Made by a program: the position numbers and the translations under genes. From Terfezia claveryi (taxonomy: Eukaryota; Ascomycota; Pezizomycetes; Pezizales; Pezizaceae): 53,841 nucleotides of DNA. Shown here piece after piece: positions 31,478 through 41,778 of this stretch. Below the pieces are notes generated by a model. The model did not search any database. It was not told the DNA's origin and worked only from the letters and a program-made list of their open reading frames with translations. Every line of letters starts with the position of its first letter. The first letter of the stretch is position 1. The stretch covers positions 1 to 53,841 of the forward strand of contig WHUX01000295.1 of the NCBI GenBank assembly GCA_015179025.1, given 5' to 3'.

Positions 31478-32975
31478 ATGGAGTCAAACTCACGTAATCA
31501 ATCGGCCCCTGAAGTCCAGAATGTTACCCAACATTCTCCTTTTTCGACAGCCTTTTCCCTTTTTCCCCTCCCACATCAATTGGGGTCTCCGTACTTTAAT
31601 GGGAAAGATGTTACTGACTTTTTAGTGCAATGGGAGGGTTTGACCATGGACTGGACTGACGGACAGAGGATGCGAAAGAATGATTAGTAAGTAAATTCAG
31701 ACTTTAGACTCGTACGTCACAGGGGAAAGCTGGGACGACCTTGCGGTTGCTATGAAAATCGATTCGAATTCAAGGATGAGGATAACGAGCAAATACGAAA
31801 CACGGAAACCTATTTGCAAAGCCTTGTTCAGAATATGAGAAAAGAGAAGGAACATTCAGTATCAGCCTATAGAGCATTCATATTCGAATTTGCAGAAAGA
31901 TCCAGCCTACTTGTCTCTCGGCTGGTGATTAATGAGTATTTATGTTCCTCCAGGCTTTTGCTGATAGGATTGGAGACAAACTCCGCAAGAGATGTAAGAT
32001 CGATATTGACAACACCGACTCAACTGTCGACGTGTGGTCGGATCTCAAGAAGGAAGCTCTTAATGTTTGTACGAAAGATGACTCTCAAATGAGTAGGCTC
32101 TGGAAAGCAAAGAAGCAAGTAGAAGCGAATCCCTCTGTTAAAAGCCTCCCGAAGCCAAGAGATGAACCGAAAGATAGGCCTAAACTCGAAAACACAGCGA
32201 AGAACCGTGGAAATCCAGAGCCCTTGGAAGACATGACCAAGATGATAAAGGACTTACAATTGAGCAACATGGAAGTGCAAAAGAGGATGGAGACTGATAT
32301 CGCTTTCTTAAAGGATGTGTTTAGTAAAACCCCTTCACAGCAACAAGCGGCGCTCCCATATTATTCGCCTAGGCAATATGGCAACAGGGATTACCCTCCC
32401 AACCAAGGCAATTCGTCAGCAAATACAATTCGCGGATGCTACTGGAACGGGCAAATGCACCGAAAAGAAGAATGTCAGGACAATCGAACGGGGAGAGGTA
32501 TACCAGAGGGATAGATTCACGTACCTTGGTCAACAAGATATAGGAGATGAAGTTCTTATTCCAGTCCCGCGGGAGAGTTAAGTGGCAGGAGGATTGGGTG
32601 CAGGAGCAGTTAAGAATGAAGGAAAGCGAGATGCCGAAAGCGCAGTGTATATTCATAGAGGATCAGCAAGGTGTGGACTGCAATGTTCTTGAAAAGGTTA
32701 TAGAGAAGATCAATGGAGTACCAGTAATATACCAACCTACGAACGAGGGCAACGTAGAAGAAAAGAGTCAGAGACGAGAAGGATGACGGGGGAAATGAAA
32801 AGACAAAGCACCATTTTATCCGATGAAGAGGTTGAAACCGATGTACCTAAATCCTTAGCGTTATACTTTTTGCGCTCGGATACCTTGTGCACTTGACATG
32901 TCTCTAAACTGACAAGGCCTCTTGCTAGTGGATGCGGGTACGGTAGCAATTCATATAAGTCTCACAATTAAGTAC
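31478..32975 (+). pseudogene. Ty3/Gypsy gag-protease relic
   Basis: ATG 31478 opens a gag-like N-terminus containing SPYFNGKDVTDFLVQWEGLT (~31580-31640). Shifted frames continue as YLQSLVQNMRKEKEHSVSAY (~31805), DSTVDVWSDLKKEA (~32010) and a Lys/Pro-rich linker. A zinc knuckle follows, RGCYWNGQMHRKEECQDN (~32430), in which the second Cys of Cys-x2-Cys-x4-His-x4-Cys is replaced by Asn. The GLLLVDAGTVAIHI near 32915 resembles a retropepsin active site, but with DAG for D(S/T)G. There are at least four frame changes and no LTR nearby. It differs from the gag at 41.8-43.5 kb. Confidence 0.65.
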
Positions 32976-33179
32976 TCTGGCCAATGAGAGGTGAGGCCAA
33001 GATGCCAAGGCGCTCCGTAATTGACATTAACTTATTGAAATAACACCTACTATGATCATTCAAGCACAATACCTATCAATCCCCAAGGCAATAAACAACA
33101 AAACAGAGTTTATTTGATCTAAAGTGAGTTCCCCTCTCCCCTAATTGGCACGTCCTTAGCTGACATATAGCTGACATAG

Positions 33180-35503
33180 CCCCAAGTGCCCCCCCAAAAA
33201 AGCACTCCCCAGATTGCATCTGATCCCTCGACCCAACACAAATGGACTCCACCTCCCCCCCGTCTCATCAATACCTCCCCCCCCACTACTCCTTATTATC
33301 CCACTCCCATCAAGCGCAAAGCTTGCGCTTTGCCTATCGATGGCCAACTGCCCAGCACCCCCTCCAAGCATGCCCAGAAATCCAGCAGTACTGAAAAACG
33401 CCGACGCCTTGCCAGCGATGTTTGCGCGCTTCTTGGGGATGAGCTGGATGGTCATTGGATCACGGATGGGGGCTTTTTAGACAGGTTTCTCTTGGGGGAA
33501 AAGTGGACACCCAATGGGGAGGCTGTGGACCTGATCTTGAACCGCCTCGCGGCTGAGAGGGTAGACATTATTTGGGATTCGCAGGAGAAAGATTGGGACT
33601 GCTTGGTGCCGGGGTATAGTGATGTTACATTTGTTAAATGGTTTTGTGAAGTGGCGAATGGTATAGTGCAGGCTGGGGTGGATTATCCTACCGGCCCAAA
33701 GATTTGGTCAACCTATGCTACCTGGGTAGATAATCGCAACACTCTCCTCCGTGGCTTCTGCGAATCAAGAGTCCACCCCGACTTCATCCTTGCCTCTCCA
33801 AACCACCCTATTGGCTGGTCATCCGTACTCGTAGTCGGTGAACACGCCTCCGGTAAATCCCCCACTCGAGAGTCCCTCCGCATCAAACTTGCCCAATACG
33901 CTGAGCAGGTCTTCATGATGCAGCCATTTCGCTGCGCAGTGCTCGGCATAATAACATCAAATACTGGTCCCGAATGTGAATTTTGGAGGTTTGACCGGGG
34001 GGGGCAGTAGGGTCAACGAACATTATTTATAACAGGGGGAAGGGACTTAAGTTGTTGGTGAGGAGCCTATTGGCGATTTGCAGGATACCTCCGAGCATAA
34101 TGGGGTTTCACACGGAATCTATTTCTTGGGACCCACCTCAACCTCAAGCTTTGGGGGATAGTAATTATCCCCTAGGCAACCTGACAAATCTTACCGTTCA
34201 CCTCCCTACTGGCGAATCAGTCCGAATCCTACGCCAGATATTCTCATCCCCTGGAATTGTCTCCCGAGGTACCTGCGTCTGGAAAGGCAATCTTTTGAGT
34301 ACAAAGTCAACCGTCCCCGCTGGCAGCCCTCAGACCCAGCGTCTCGTTGCAGTCAAATATGCCTGGCGTAGTGCAGACCGTGTCTCTGAAGCAGCGATGT
34401 ATCTCCTTGCTACCTCTCGCAGTGTTCGAAGTCTCTCCCCTATCCTCGCCCATGCTGAATACGAAGATATTAGCCAAGATGTCCGCCTCCGGCTTACAAC
34501 CCCTCAAGGGCATAATCGCCGTTATACCCAGCTTGTCTTGGGTACGTTTGGAAGAACAATATACGACCCTAGTCTTACCCCGTTAGAGGTAGCAAGAGCA
34601 CTACTCGCGGCAGTAGTGATTCATGCGGAGTTATTCTTCACCGGCAGGATTTTGCATAGGGATTTGTCCATAAATAATATCCTTGCTTTGCAGGAGCCGA
34701 TAGTAGTCAGAAGTACAATGGAAGAATCTGAATCTGGGACGTGTGTATTTACAAAAGATACATCACTCTATGGATGTTTAATTGATTTGGACTATGCTGT
34801 CGACATTTCACCCGAAAATGCAAGACCAAGCACACCGCTAGCTCTGGAGAGAACGGGGACTTACCCGTTTATTGCAATACAGATCCTTACCGCCTCAGAG
34901 CCCCACCGCTACAGACATGATCTCGAGTCTTTCCTCTACGTTCTCCTTTGGCTATGTATCTACCCATGTGCTCCCCCTACCAATGAGGCGGTCAGAACGA
35001 CCACGACCGATGGCAACCCCGTACCAAGAGCTAGGCGGCGGTCAACATGGGACCCAACTGACCCTCTTAAACCCTGGTTCTCCCTCGACCCTGCCACCGT
35101 CTCCGGTCACAAACTATCGAACATAGTTTTCCACGAATCAGTGTTCGAGGAGTTGTTAGAGAGGTTTAAACCTGGCATCGCATGGGACAGGTTTAAAAAG
35201 GTCGCTAGGAAGTGGAGAAGGGAGTTATGGGCGGTGAGGACGGGAACCGGGATTTGTCAATTGCGGTCGGAGATGGACATGATGGTGCGGGTAGATGAGG
35301 GCGATGAGGAGAACAATGAGCAGAAGGAGGATGAGGAGGATAGTAGAGCAAACCCCCGAGAGACGGTGACAGCAGAGGAGGTGAAGATTGGGGTAGGGAA
35401 TTGGGATGGGTTTATGGGGATTAGGAAAAGCTTGGAGAGGTTGGTATGGGAGTTGGAAAGGTTGGAGAGTACTGGAGGAGTAGATGGCAGCATTTTGAAT
35501 TAA
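33180..35503 (+). pseudogene. FunK1 fungal-type protein kinase, one frameshift
   Basis: Fungal-specific FunK1 family kinase. N-part (to 34007): Pro-rich start, FVKWFCEVANGIVQAG, VLVVGEHASGKSPTRES, then EFWRFDRGG, the typical FunK1 lead. C-part (34013-35503): VAVKYAW with the ATP-binding Lys (~34350), HRDLSINNILAL catalytic loop (~34655), DLDYAVDI metal-binding segment (~34785), GTYPFIAIQIL and the family hallmark RHDLESFLYVLLW (~34915), and an acidic tail (GDEENNEQKEDEED). The two parts lie in different frames at a G8 run (33997-34004); one extra G would join them. There is no ATG in the N-part after the TAG at 33177, so a first exon upstream (acceptor-like CATAG at 33175-33179) is likely. 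The remainder is clean, so a recent mutation or sequencing error is plausible. Confidence 0.8.
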
Positions 35504-35600
35504 GCTGCAGGTAGAGACCATGCGGGTATGTGAGAGCATGCAGGTGTGTGAGGGCATGCGGGTGCATGAAAAGATGTTGAGTTGACATTGTTACCCTATA

Positions 35601-35740
35601 TAGAGGTATCGCGTTATAAGAAACCTCACGCTATGTACCGTCAAAATTTGAATGAAAAAATAAGATACCTCGTTATAAGCAAGTTTCTTAGGACTTCGCT
35701 TTGAGATACATAGAGTTTCTTATAACGAAGTTGTAGTTGG
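35601..35740 (+). mobile_element. Solo left end of a pogo-type element
   Basis: TCGCGTTATAAGAAACCTC at 35609, a repeat of ATAAG(A)AAACC, and TTTCTTATAACGAAG at 35715 reproduce the subterminal arrangement of 4371-4515 and 8442-8595. The terminal CAGTG is altered. No right end was found. Confidence 0.55.
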
Positions 35741-35943
35741 TTCATGTCGCAAGTGCGAATTGTTTCTCAGCAAGTTTACAGCGAAATCACGTGAATCAAG
35801 TCTTATTCCGCTAGCTGCCATATATACAATATCAGCCCGTTCCCTACCTAGCTTGACTCAACCACCTACTCATATTTATCCACCACACCCATATTTACCC
35901 TAAACTTGCCAATAAAAATACGGAAGTCTTGTTTTCCTTAATA

Positions 35944-36515
35944 CTGGGAAAACAGGTGAATAAAGGCCCATGTCGGTTTCTAAGACATCTGCAGCCACTT
36001 GCACGACTTGTCGATATGATACCTGTAGGTATGTAGATAGGGGAAAAAGATCAGGTAGGTATGTACGTGATCGGATTAATGTTCAATCCTTCAACAATAA
36101 TAATGTCGGCATCTACAGCTACAAGCATCGGAAGAAAAAGTTAGAAGAAACTGATGAAAGTGTTGGTTATTGTATTCTTACAACACATGCAGTTGGAGAA
36201 GCATGGCTTTGGTTACATACAGAAAAGAAAGAAGTATTATTAAGTTTTCCAAGCAGGCAGTTATCTCAATATCTCCTGATGGGACTGAAGATGCAAAGCT
36301 TTATATTCGTGGCTTACCAGATGTAACGGTTGGGCCATGGCAAATGGAAGATACGTTGGATTCTGATGATGAGGTTGAATATACATACAATAGCGGACAG
36401 TATGGAAGATACCATGCGGAGATCCCTGTTCAATCACCGGATTTACATTAGAATTAGCGTTAGTGCACTCTGTAATTAGAAACCGACGCTTTAGGTATTA
36501 TTTAATAGTCTCGAG
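35944..36515 (+). mobile_element. Element A: short pogo-like DNA element with transposase-like remnant
   Basis: Begins after TA (35942-35943) with CTGGGAAAACAGGTGAATAA, the same end as element B (36679 and 48263). The interior matches element B: the segment ending VGPWQMEDTLDSDDEVE corresponds to B's VGPWQIDGTLDSDEEVE. The right end is degenerate around AAACCGAC at 36480. Confidence 0.65.
36150..36451 (+). pseudogene. Possible C-terminal tail of a pogo-type transposase (element A)
   Basis: Reads EAWLWLHTEKKE in one frame, then IIKFSKQAVISISPDGTEDA and LYIRGLPDVTVGPWQMED in the next, ending VQSPDLH. The pattern of a helix with I-I-K-S-F followed by D/N-G-T-E-D/N and a short tail resembles the very end of pogo/Tigger-like transposases. 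Neither the DDE core nor the N-terminal DNA-binding domain is present. Element B carries the same block at 47735-47960 (reverse). Assignment from resemblance only. Confidence 0.35.
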
Positions 36516-36776
36516 TTATGTTGGAGAGTGTAACCGCTAGGACAAAACGTGATCACTGGGTGCTAGGTTTGCCCAAACACCGATAGTATATTGTACGCTC
36601 ACAAGTTAATCTTAAATTCCAGAATTTGCCCAGCTCAGATTGAAATTACGCTAGCGATTAACTCGAGTCTCTACGGTACCGGGAAAACTGGTGAATAAGA
36701 TGTTCTCGGTCCCAGACTCTTGGCGGTGATAACTTTTATCTGCAAGAGTCTGGTACTATGTAAACTGCTCCGAAAC

Positions 36777-36829
36777 TGCACGCGCTAGCATCTCCGAGCG
36801 TTTTGAGCTCGGAGATGCTAGCGCGTGCA
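36777..36829. repeat. Perfect 23-bp-stem hairpin
   Basis: TGCACGCGCTAGCATCTCCG... at 36777-36799 pairs perfectly with 36807-36829 across a 7-base loop (GTTTTGA). Confidence 0.95.
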
Positions 36830-37372
36830 TAGCCTGTTTTCGGAGCTACTAGCGTTGTTTTGAGCTGCATATTTCATAAGCATACACAATTGTCATAACG
36901 ACAACAGCAGAATAAATGTCTACCAAAGCATTCGTTCGGGATTTCGTTCATTTGAGAATGTATTATCTCTAGTTTTGAGAGTTGGACAGGATTTAGTTTG
37001 ACTCGATTTGGTATTATCTTTAGTTTTGAGAGTTGGACAGGATTTGGTTTGACTCTTGATTTACAGAGGCACTAAGAGTCTGGTCATGAGAGCAAGGATA
37101 TCTACTGTCTTGGAGCAGCGATTTGATCTCGGAGCAAGATTTTCTGTGGCTATACTAAGTAACCTATAAGACTAGAAGCTAGAAAGCTAGAAAGCTTAGG
37201 TTTTCAATGGGTTGGTCTTAGTTGGAGGGGTTATCAACTATCTACTATATTATAGTCTCGAGGCAGTAACTTGATCTCGGAGCAGCATTTACTTTGGCTA
37301 TTCTAAGTAACCTATGAGACTAGAAAGCTAGAAAGCTGCTCCGGGCTCAGGTCTACATTTTAATGGGTTGGT

Positions 37373-38050
37373 CTTAGTGAAGGTGCCTTATATGCTTGCT
37401 CCGGACAATATAGGCTTCCTCGGTGGTGTCTTAAATGCTTGCTCCAGGCAATATATGCTTGCTCGGTGCCTCATATTGCTCCGGGCAACATATGCTCGCT
37501 CAGTGCCTTATATGCTTGCGCCGGACAATATTGGCTTGCTCGGTGGTGTCTTATATGCTTGCTCTAGGCAATATATCCTTGCTCGGTGCCTCATATGCTT
37601 GCTCCGGGCAATATATTCTTGCTCAGTGCCTTATATGCTTGTTCCGGGCAATATAGGCTCGCCCAGTGCCTTATATGCTTGCTCCAGACAATATTGGCTT
37701 GCTCGGTGGTGTCTTATACGCTTGCTCTAGGCAATATGTGCTTGCTCGGTGCCTTATATACTTGCTCCGGACAATATTGGCTTGCTCGGTGGTGTCTCAT
37801 ATGCTTGCTCCGGGCAACATAGGCTCGCTCAGTGCCTTATATGCTTGCTCCAGACAATATTGGCTTGCTCGGTGGTGTCTTATATGCTTGCGCCGGACAG
37901 TATTGGCTTGCTCGGTGGTGTCTTATATGCTTGCTCGGTACCTTATAGGCCTGCTCCGGGCAATATATTCTTGCTCAGTGCCTTATATGCTTGCTCCAGG
38001 CAATATATGCTTGCTCAGTGCCTCATATGCTTGCTCCGGGCAATATAGGC
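37373..38050 (+). repeat. 40-43 bp tandem array, forward arm
   Basis: Units built from TTATATGCTTGCTCC(G/A)G(G/A)CAATAT plus TGGCTTGCTCGGTGGTGTC or AGGCTCGCTCAGTGCC alternate for about 680 bp. Confidence 0.95.
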
Positions 38051-38061
38051 TTTATAGAAGC

Positions 38062-39197
38062 AAGCCTGTATTTCCCGGAGCAGGCCTATAAGGCACCGAG
38101 CAAGCATATAAGGCACTGAGCAAGAATATATTGCCCGGAGCAAGCATATGAGGCACCGAGCAAGGATATATTGCCTAGAGCAAGCATATAAGACACCACC
38201 GAGCAAGCCAATACTGTCCGGCGCAAGCATATAAGACACCACCGAGCAAGCCAATATTGTCTGGAGCAAGCATATAAGACACCACCGAGCAAGCCAATAC
38301 TGTCCGGAGCAAGCATATAAGGCACTGAGCGAGCCTATGTTGCTCGGAACAAGCATATAAGGCACTGAGCAAGAATATATTGCCTGGAGCAAGCATATAA
38401 GACACCACCGAGCAAGCTAATATTGTCCGGCGCAAGCATATAAGGCACTGAGCGAGCATATGTTGCCCGGAGCAATATGAGGCACCGAGCAAGCATATAT
38501 TGCCTGGAGCAAGCATTTAAGACACCACCGAGGAAGCCTATATTGTCCGGAGCAGGCCTATAAGACACCACCGAGCAAGCCAATATTGTCTGGAGCAAGC
38601 ATATAAGGCACTGAGCGAGCCTATGTTGCCCGGAGCAAGCATATGAGAAACCACCGAGCAAGCCAATATTGTCCGGAGCAAGTATATAAGGCACCGAGCA
38701 AGCACATATTGCCTAGAGCAAGCGTATAAGACACCACCGAGCAAGCCAATATTGTCTGGAGCAAGCATATAAGGCACTGGGCGAGCCTATATTGCCCGGA
38801 ACAAGCATATAAGGCACTGAGCAAGAATATATTGCCCGGAGCAAGCATATGAGGCACCGAGCAAGGATATATTGCCTAGAGCAAGCATATAAGACACCAC
38901 CGAGCAAGCCAATATTGTCTGGAGCAAGCATATAAGGCACTGGGCGAGCCTATATTGCCCGGAACAAGCATATAAGGCACTGAGCAAGAATATATTGCCC
39001 GGAGCAAGCATATGAGGCACCGAGCAAGGATATATTGCCTAGAGCAAGCATATAAGACACCACCGAGCAAGCCAATATTGTCCGGCGCAAGCATATAAGG
39101 CACTGAGCGAGCCTATGTTGCCTGGAGCAAGCATATGAGACACCACCGAGCAAGCCAATATTGTCCGGAGCAAGCATATAAGGCGCTGAGCAAGTAT
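38062..39197 (-). repeat. 40-43 bp tandem array, inverted arm
   Basis: The same units in reverse orientation for about 1.14 kb, separated from the forward arm by roughly a dozen unmatched bases around TTTATAGAAGCAAGCCTG (38050-38070). The arms can therefore form a giant hairpin. All reading frames are open because the unit lacks stops. Confidence 0.95.
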
Positions 39198-39349
39198 CTA
39201 CAAGAGTCTGGGACCGAGAACAGTGTTCCGGCAGTGTTCCGGAATGTTTTTGTTGAGATGTTCAAAAATCAATTTCCATTCAAAAACAAATACTTTTCTA
39301 TATAGTATTACATATTCTGCTCCGAAGCCACTAGCGTATTGCATAGTTT

Positions 39350-39387
39350 CCACGCTAGTTCCTCCGAGCTCGGAGGAACTAGCGTGG
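39350..39387. repeat. Perfect 38-bp palindrome
   Basis: Centred on GAGCTC; the half-site is CCACGCTAGTTCCTCCGAG. It mirrors the hairpin at 36777-36829 in layout (a CTAGC/GCTAG block and a GAGCTC centre) near the other end of the fold-back element. Confidence 0.95.
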
Positions 39388-41106
39388 CAATTTCGGAGTA
39401 GGTTACTACCAGACTCTTAGCCGTAGCACTAAAATAATTACAGCGTAGGCACTAAGAGTCTGGTCATGAGAGCATGAATAAGACACCTTGTCGGTTTTTG
39501 AGACATTTCTAATGACAAAGTGCACTAATACTAATTCTACCTGAATCTGTTGCTTGGACCACCTGTAGCATGCAGGGGTCACATAAGCTAAGAATGAAGG
39601 GATCGTTGCGAATCCCCTATTCTTAGCTTATCTGCACCCCAGGGGATCCCCCACCGCAAATTTTCTAGCTAAGCTTGGCATCAACCGTAGTCGCTTTTGA
39701 AAAATATAGCAAAGAACAATGGGGTTTGTGTATGTTTCTTACATATGTGCATATATGTATTCATACCAGCTCATCTGAATTTCCCACCACTATACTATTA
39801 TTGCCTCCCTAGGAGCGGTGACTAACATCATTGAGACTTCTTGAAATCTCGCATCTTTAGTGAAGATAGAGAATAGAATCTAATAAGATCCAGCCTCTGC
39901 AGCGTCTTAAGCTGGCCGATTTAAGACGCTATCACATCCAGCCTCTGCGGCGTCTTAAGCTGGCTGATTTAAGATGCTATCCATCAGCCTCTGTAACGAG
40001 ACTAGCCTCTGTCTTACCCTAAACCTGAGCGGGCTTGGCACTGAGCGGGCTTGGCATTGTGCTAGCTTGTTACTTGTAGTAAGCTTGGCATACACTAAAT
40101 AAAATTACTAGATTGGGAAAATAGGAGGATTACTTAAATTGTAATATTGAAGTGGATAATCGATGTAATGTGATATGTGAGATATGAACAAATTACAAAC
40201 GGCTATCTATTTCATATTGTATTCCCATACATCGGGGTTCCTAGATCAAAAGGGTCCGAGTCTATTTAACAAGACTTACAGATAACCGGAATATAAACTC
40301 AGCTTGTAATAACAGCACCTATATTCTATGTAGATGAGACTATATTGCTGCTAGACTAGTCTGGTTGGCACAACCCCCCCGCAACCTACTATGATTGATA
40401 ATAATTGAATGTATAATGCTTATATCAAGTTTATATCTTGTGGATCATATTGGTTAGTTAAGTATTATTATTATTACTTGTTTATGGTGCAGTAGATTGG
40501 GTTTTGAGTTCAAGTTTATTATAATTGGCAGGTCAGAGGTTCGATTCATACTTTCATTTTTTCATTTTGGTTTTTTTTAGACTTTATTTCACTGCGATAC
40601 AATGCCAAGCCCGCACAATGCCAAGCCCACTCAGTGCTAAGCCCACTCAGGTTTAGGGTAAGACAGAGGCTAGTCTTGTTACAGAGGCTGATAGATAGCG
40701 TCTTAAATCAGCCAGCTTAAGACGCCGCAGAGGCTGGATGCGATAGCATCTTAAATCGGCCAGCTTAAGACGCTGCAGAGGCTGGATCTTATTAGATTCT
40801 ATTCTCTATCTTCACTAAAGATGCGAGATTTCGAGAAGTCTCAATGATGTTAGTCACCGCTCCTAGGGAGGCAATAATAGTATAGTGGTGGGAAATTCAG
40901 ATGAGCTGGTATGAATACATATATGCACATATGTAAGAAATGTACACAAACCCCATTGTTCTTTGCTATATTTTTCAAAAGCGACTACAGTTGATGCTAA
41001 GCTTAGCTAGAAAATTTGTGGTGGGGGGATCCCCTGGGGTGCAGATAAGCTAAGAATAGGGGATTCGCAACAATCCTCTCATTCTTAGCTTATGTGACCC
41101 CTGCAT

Positions 41107-41721
41107 TGTTACGACTCAGGTAAGAGACCTACCCTCCACCGGGATAACCAATACCCTACTACATTACTGACTGTGATGGCCTGATCACCCATACAGATGC
41201 GGGTAGTGCGTCGGGAGTGCAGACGTTAAAGGGATTGGGTAAAGGAAGTGTGTGTTCTCTGATATTGGATCTCGTGCATGTATTCTCTTCAGTGTGTTTC
41301 TATGATGTTCTAATATATGATATTCCTATGTTGTTATTTGTTGTATTCAAGCTTATCTCATGTATGTCAGCCTGACTGCGATGCGTTGTAGTTTGGGCTG
41401 CCTAATCAATGTATGTCAGCCTGCAGAGTTCCTAAACAGGAAGTGTCTTCCTGTTCTAGGCAATTATCTGACGTCAGTGCTACTAAGCCATTATAGGAAG
41501 AGTCGTCAGATCTGATAAGGGTTATCAGATCAATGCTTCTATATAAGCTACCGCTTTTACATAGTTAATACAATAAGACCCAAGCGGTGTTCTAAGTCTC
41601 ATATAGCTTTACTCCTATCGAGTTTGCATTACACCTGAGTTATAGCTGCATTTATACTTTACTCTGCTACTATCTATCTTTTACCCGAAAGTATTCTCGT
41701 AGTTACAGCTCGCCTGTAACA
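41107..41721 (+). repeat. 5' LTR of chromovirus
   Basis: TGTTAC...GTAACA inverted ends. TATA box CTATATAAGC at 41539-41548; the inferred transcript start is about 30 bp on, next to CAAGCGGTGT at 41581. Confidence 0.95.
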
Positions 41722-41723
41722 TT

Positions 41724-41733
41724 ACACCGCTTG
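41724..41733 (+). promoter_or_regulatory. Self-complementary primer binding site
   Basis: ACACCGCTTG, two bases after the 5' LTR, is the exact reverse complement of CAAGCGGTGT at 41581-41590, which should lie at the very 5' end of the transcript. No TGG tRNA-type site is present. This is the Tf1-type self-priming arrangement. Confidence 0.75.
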
Positions 41734-41778
41734 TCTATACACCTCTATAGACACCAACACCCTACATCCCCTACAACT

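Larger units (their letters stand above)
36701..39474. mobile_element. Fold-back element with 9-bp target duplication, 2,774 bp
   Basis: The 9-mer TGAATAAGA is present at 36692-36700 and 39475-39483. Imperfect terminal repeats TGTTCTCGGTCCCAGACTCTTGG (left) and TGCTCTCATGACCAGACTCTTAG (right, reverse) follow. A 9-bp duplication fits Mutator-like elements. The interior consists of direct repeats (36968/37019; 37140/37265), two strong palindromes and a giant inverted array of 40-43 bp units. No transposase is present. Confidence 0.8.

Noticed and set aside
35225..35557. Reverse-strand 110-codon frame over the kinase end
   Set aside because: Antisense of the acidic kinase tail, no independent support.
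37373..38050. Regularly spaced repeats considered as a CRISPR array
   Set aside because: Units are contiguous with no unique spacers, the array is inverted on itself, and the sequence is eukaryotic.
37368..39177. More than a dozen overlapping open frames of 70-140 codons on both strands
   Set aside because: They arise because the 40-43 bp repeat unit has no stop codons in these frames; the products are repeats of Cys/Leu/Tyr/Arg with no start context.
40487..40551. Possible tRNA gene (AGGTTCGATTC B box, TGGTGCAGTAGATTGG A box)
   Set aside because: D, anticodon and T stems do not pair; kept only as a remark on polymerase III-like boxes.
39570..41103. CAGGGGTC as the terminal sequence of the long-TIR element
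   Set aside because: Flanks at that boundary are inverted, not direct, repeats; symmetry continues to CACCTGT, where an exact 8-bp direct repeat is found.
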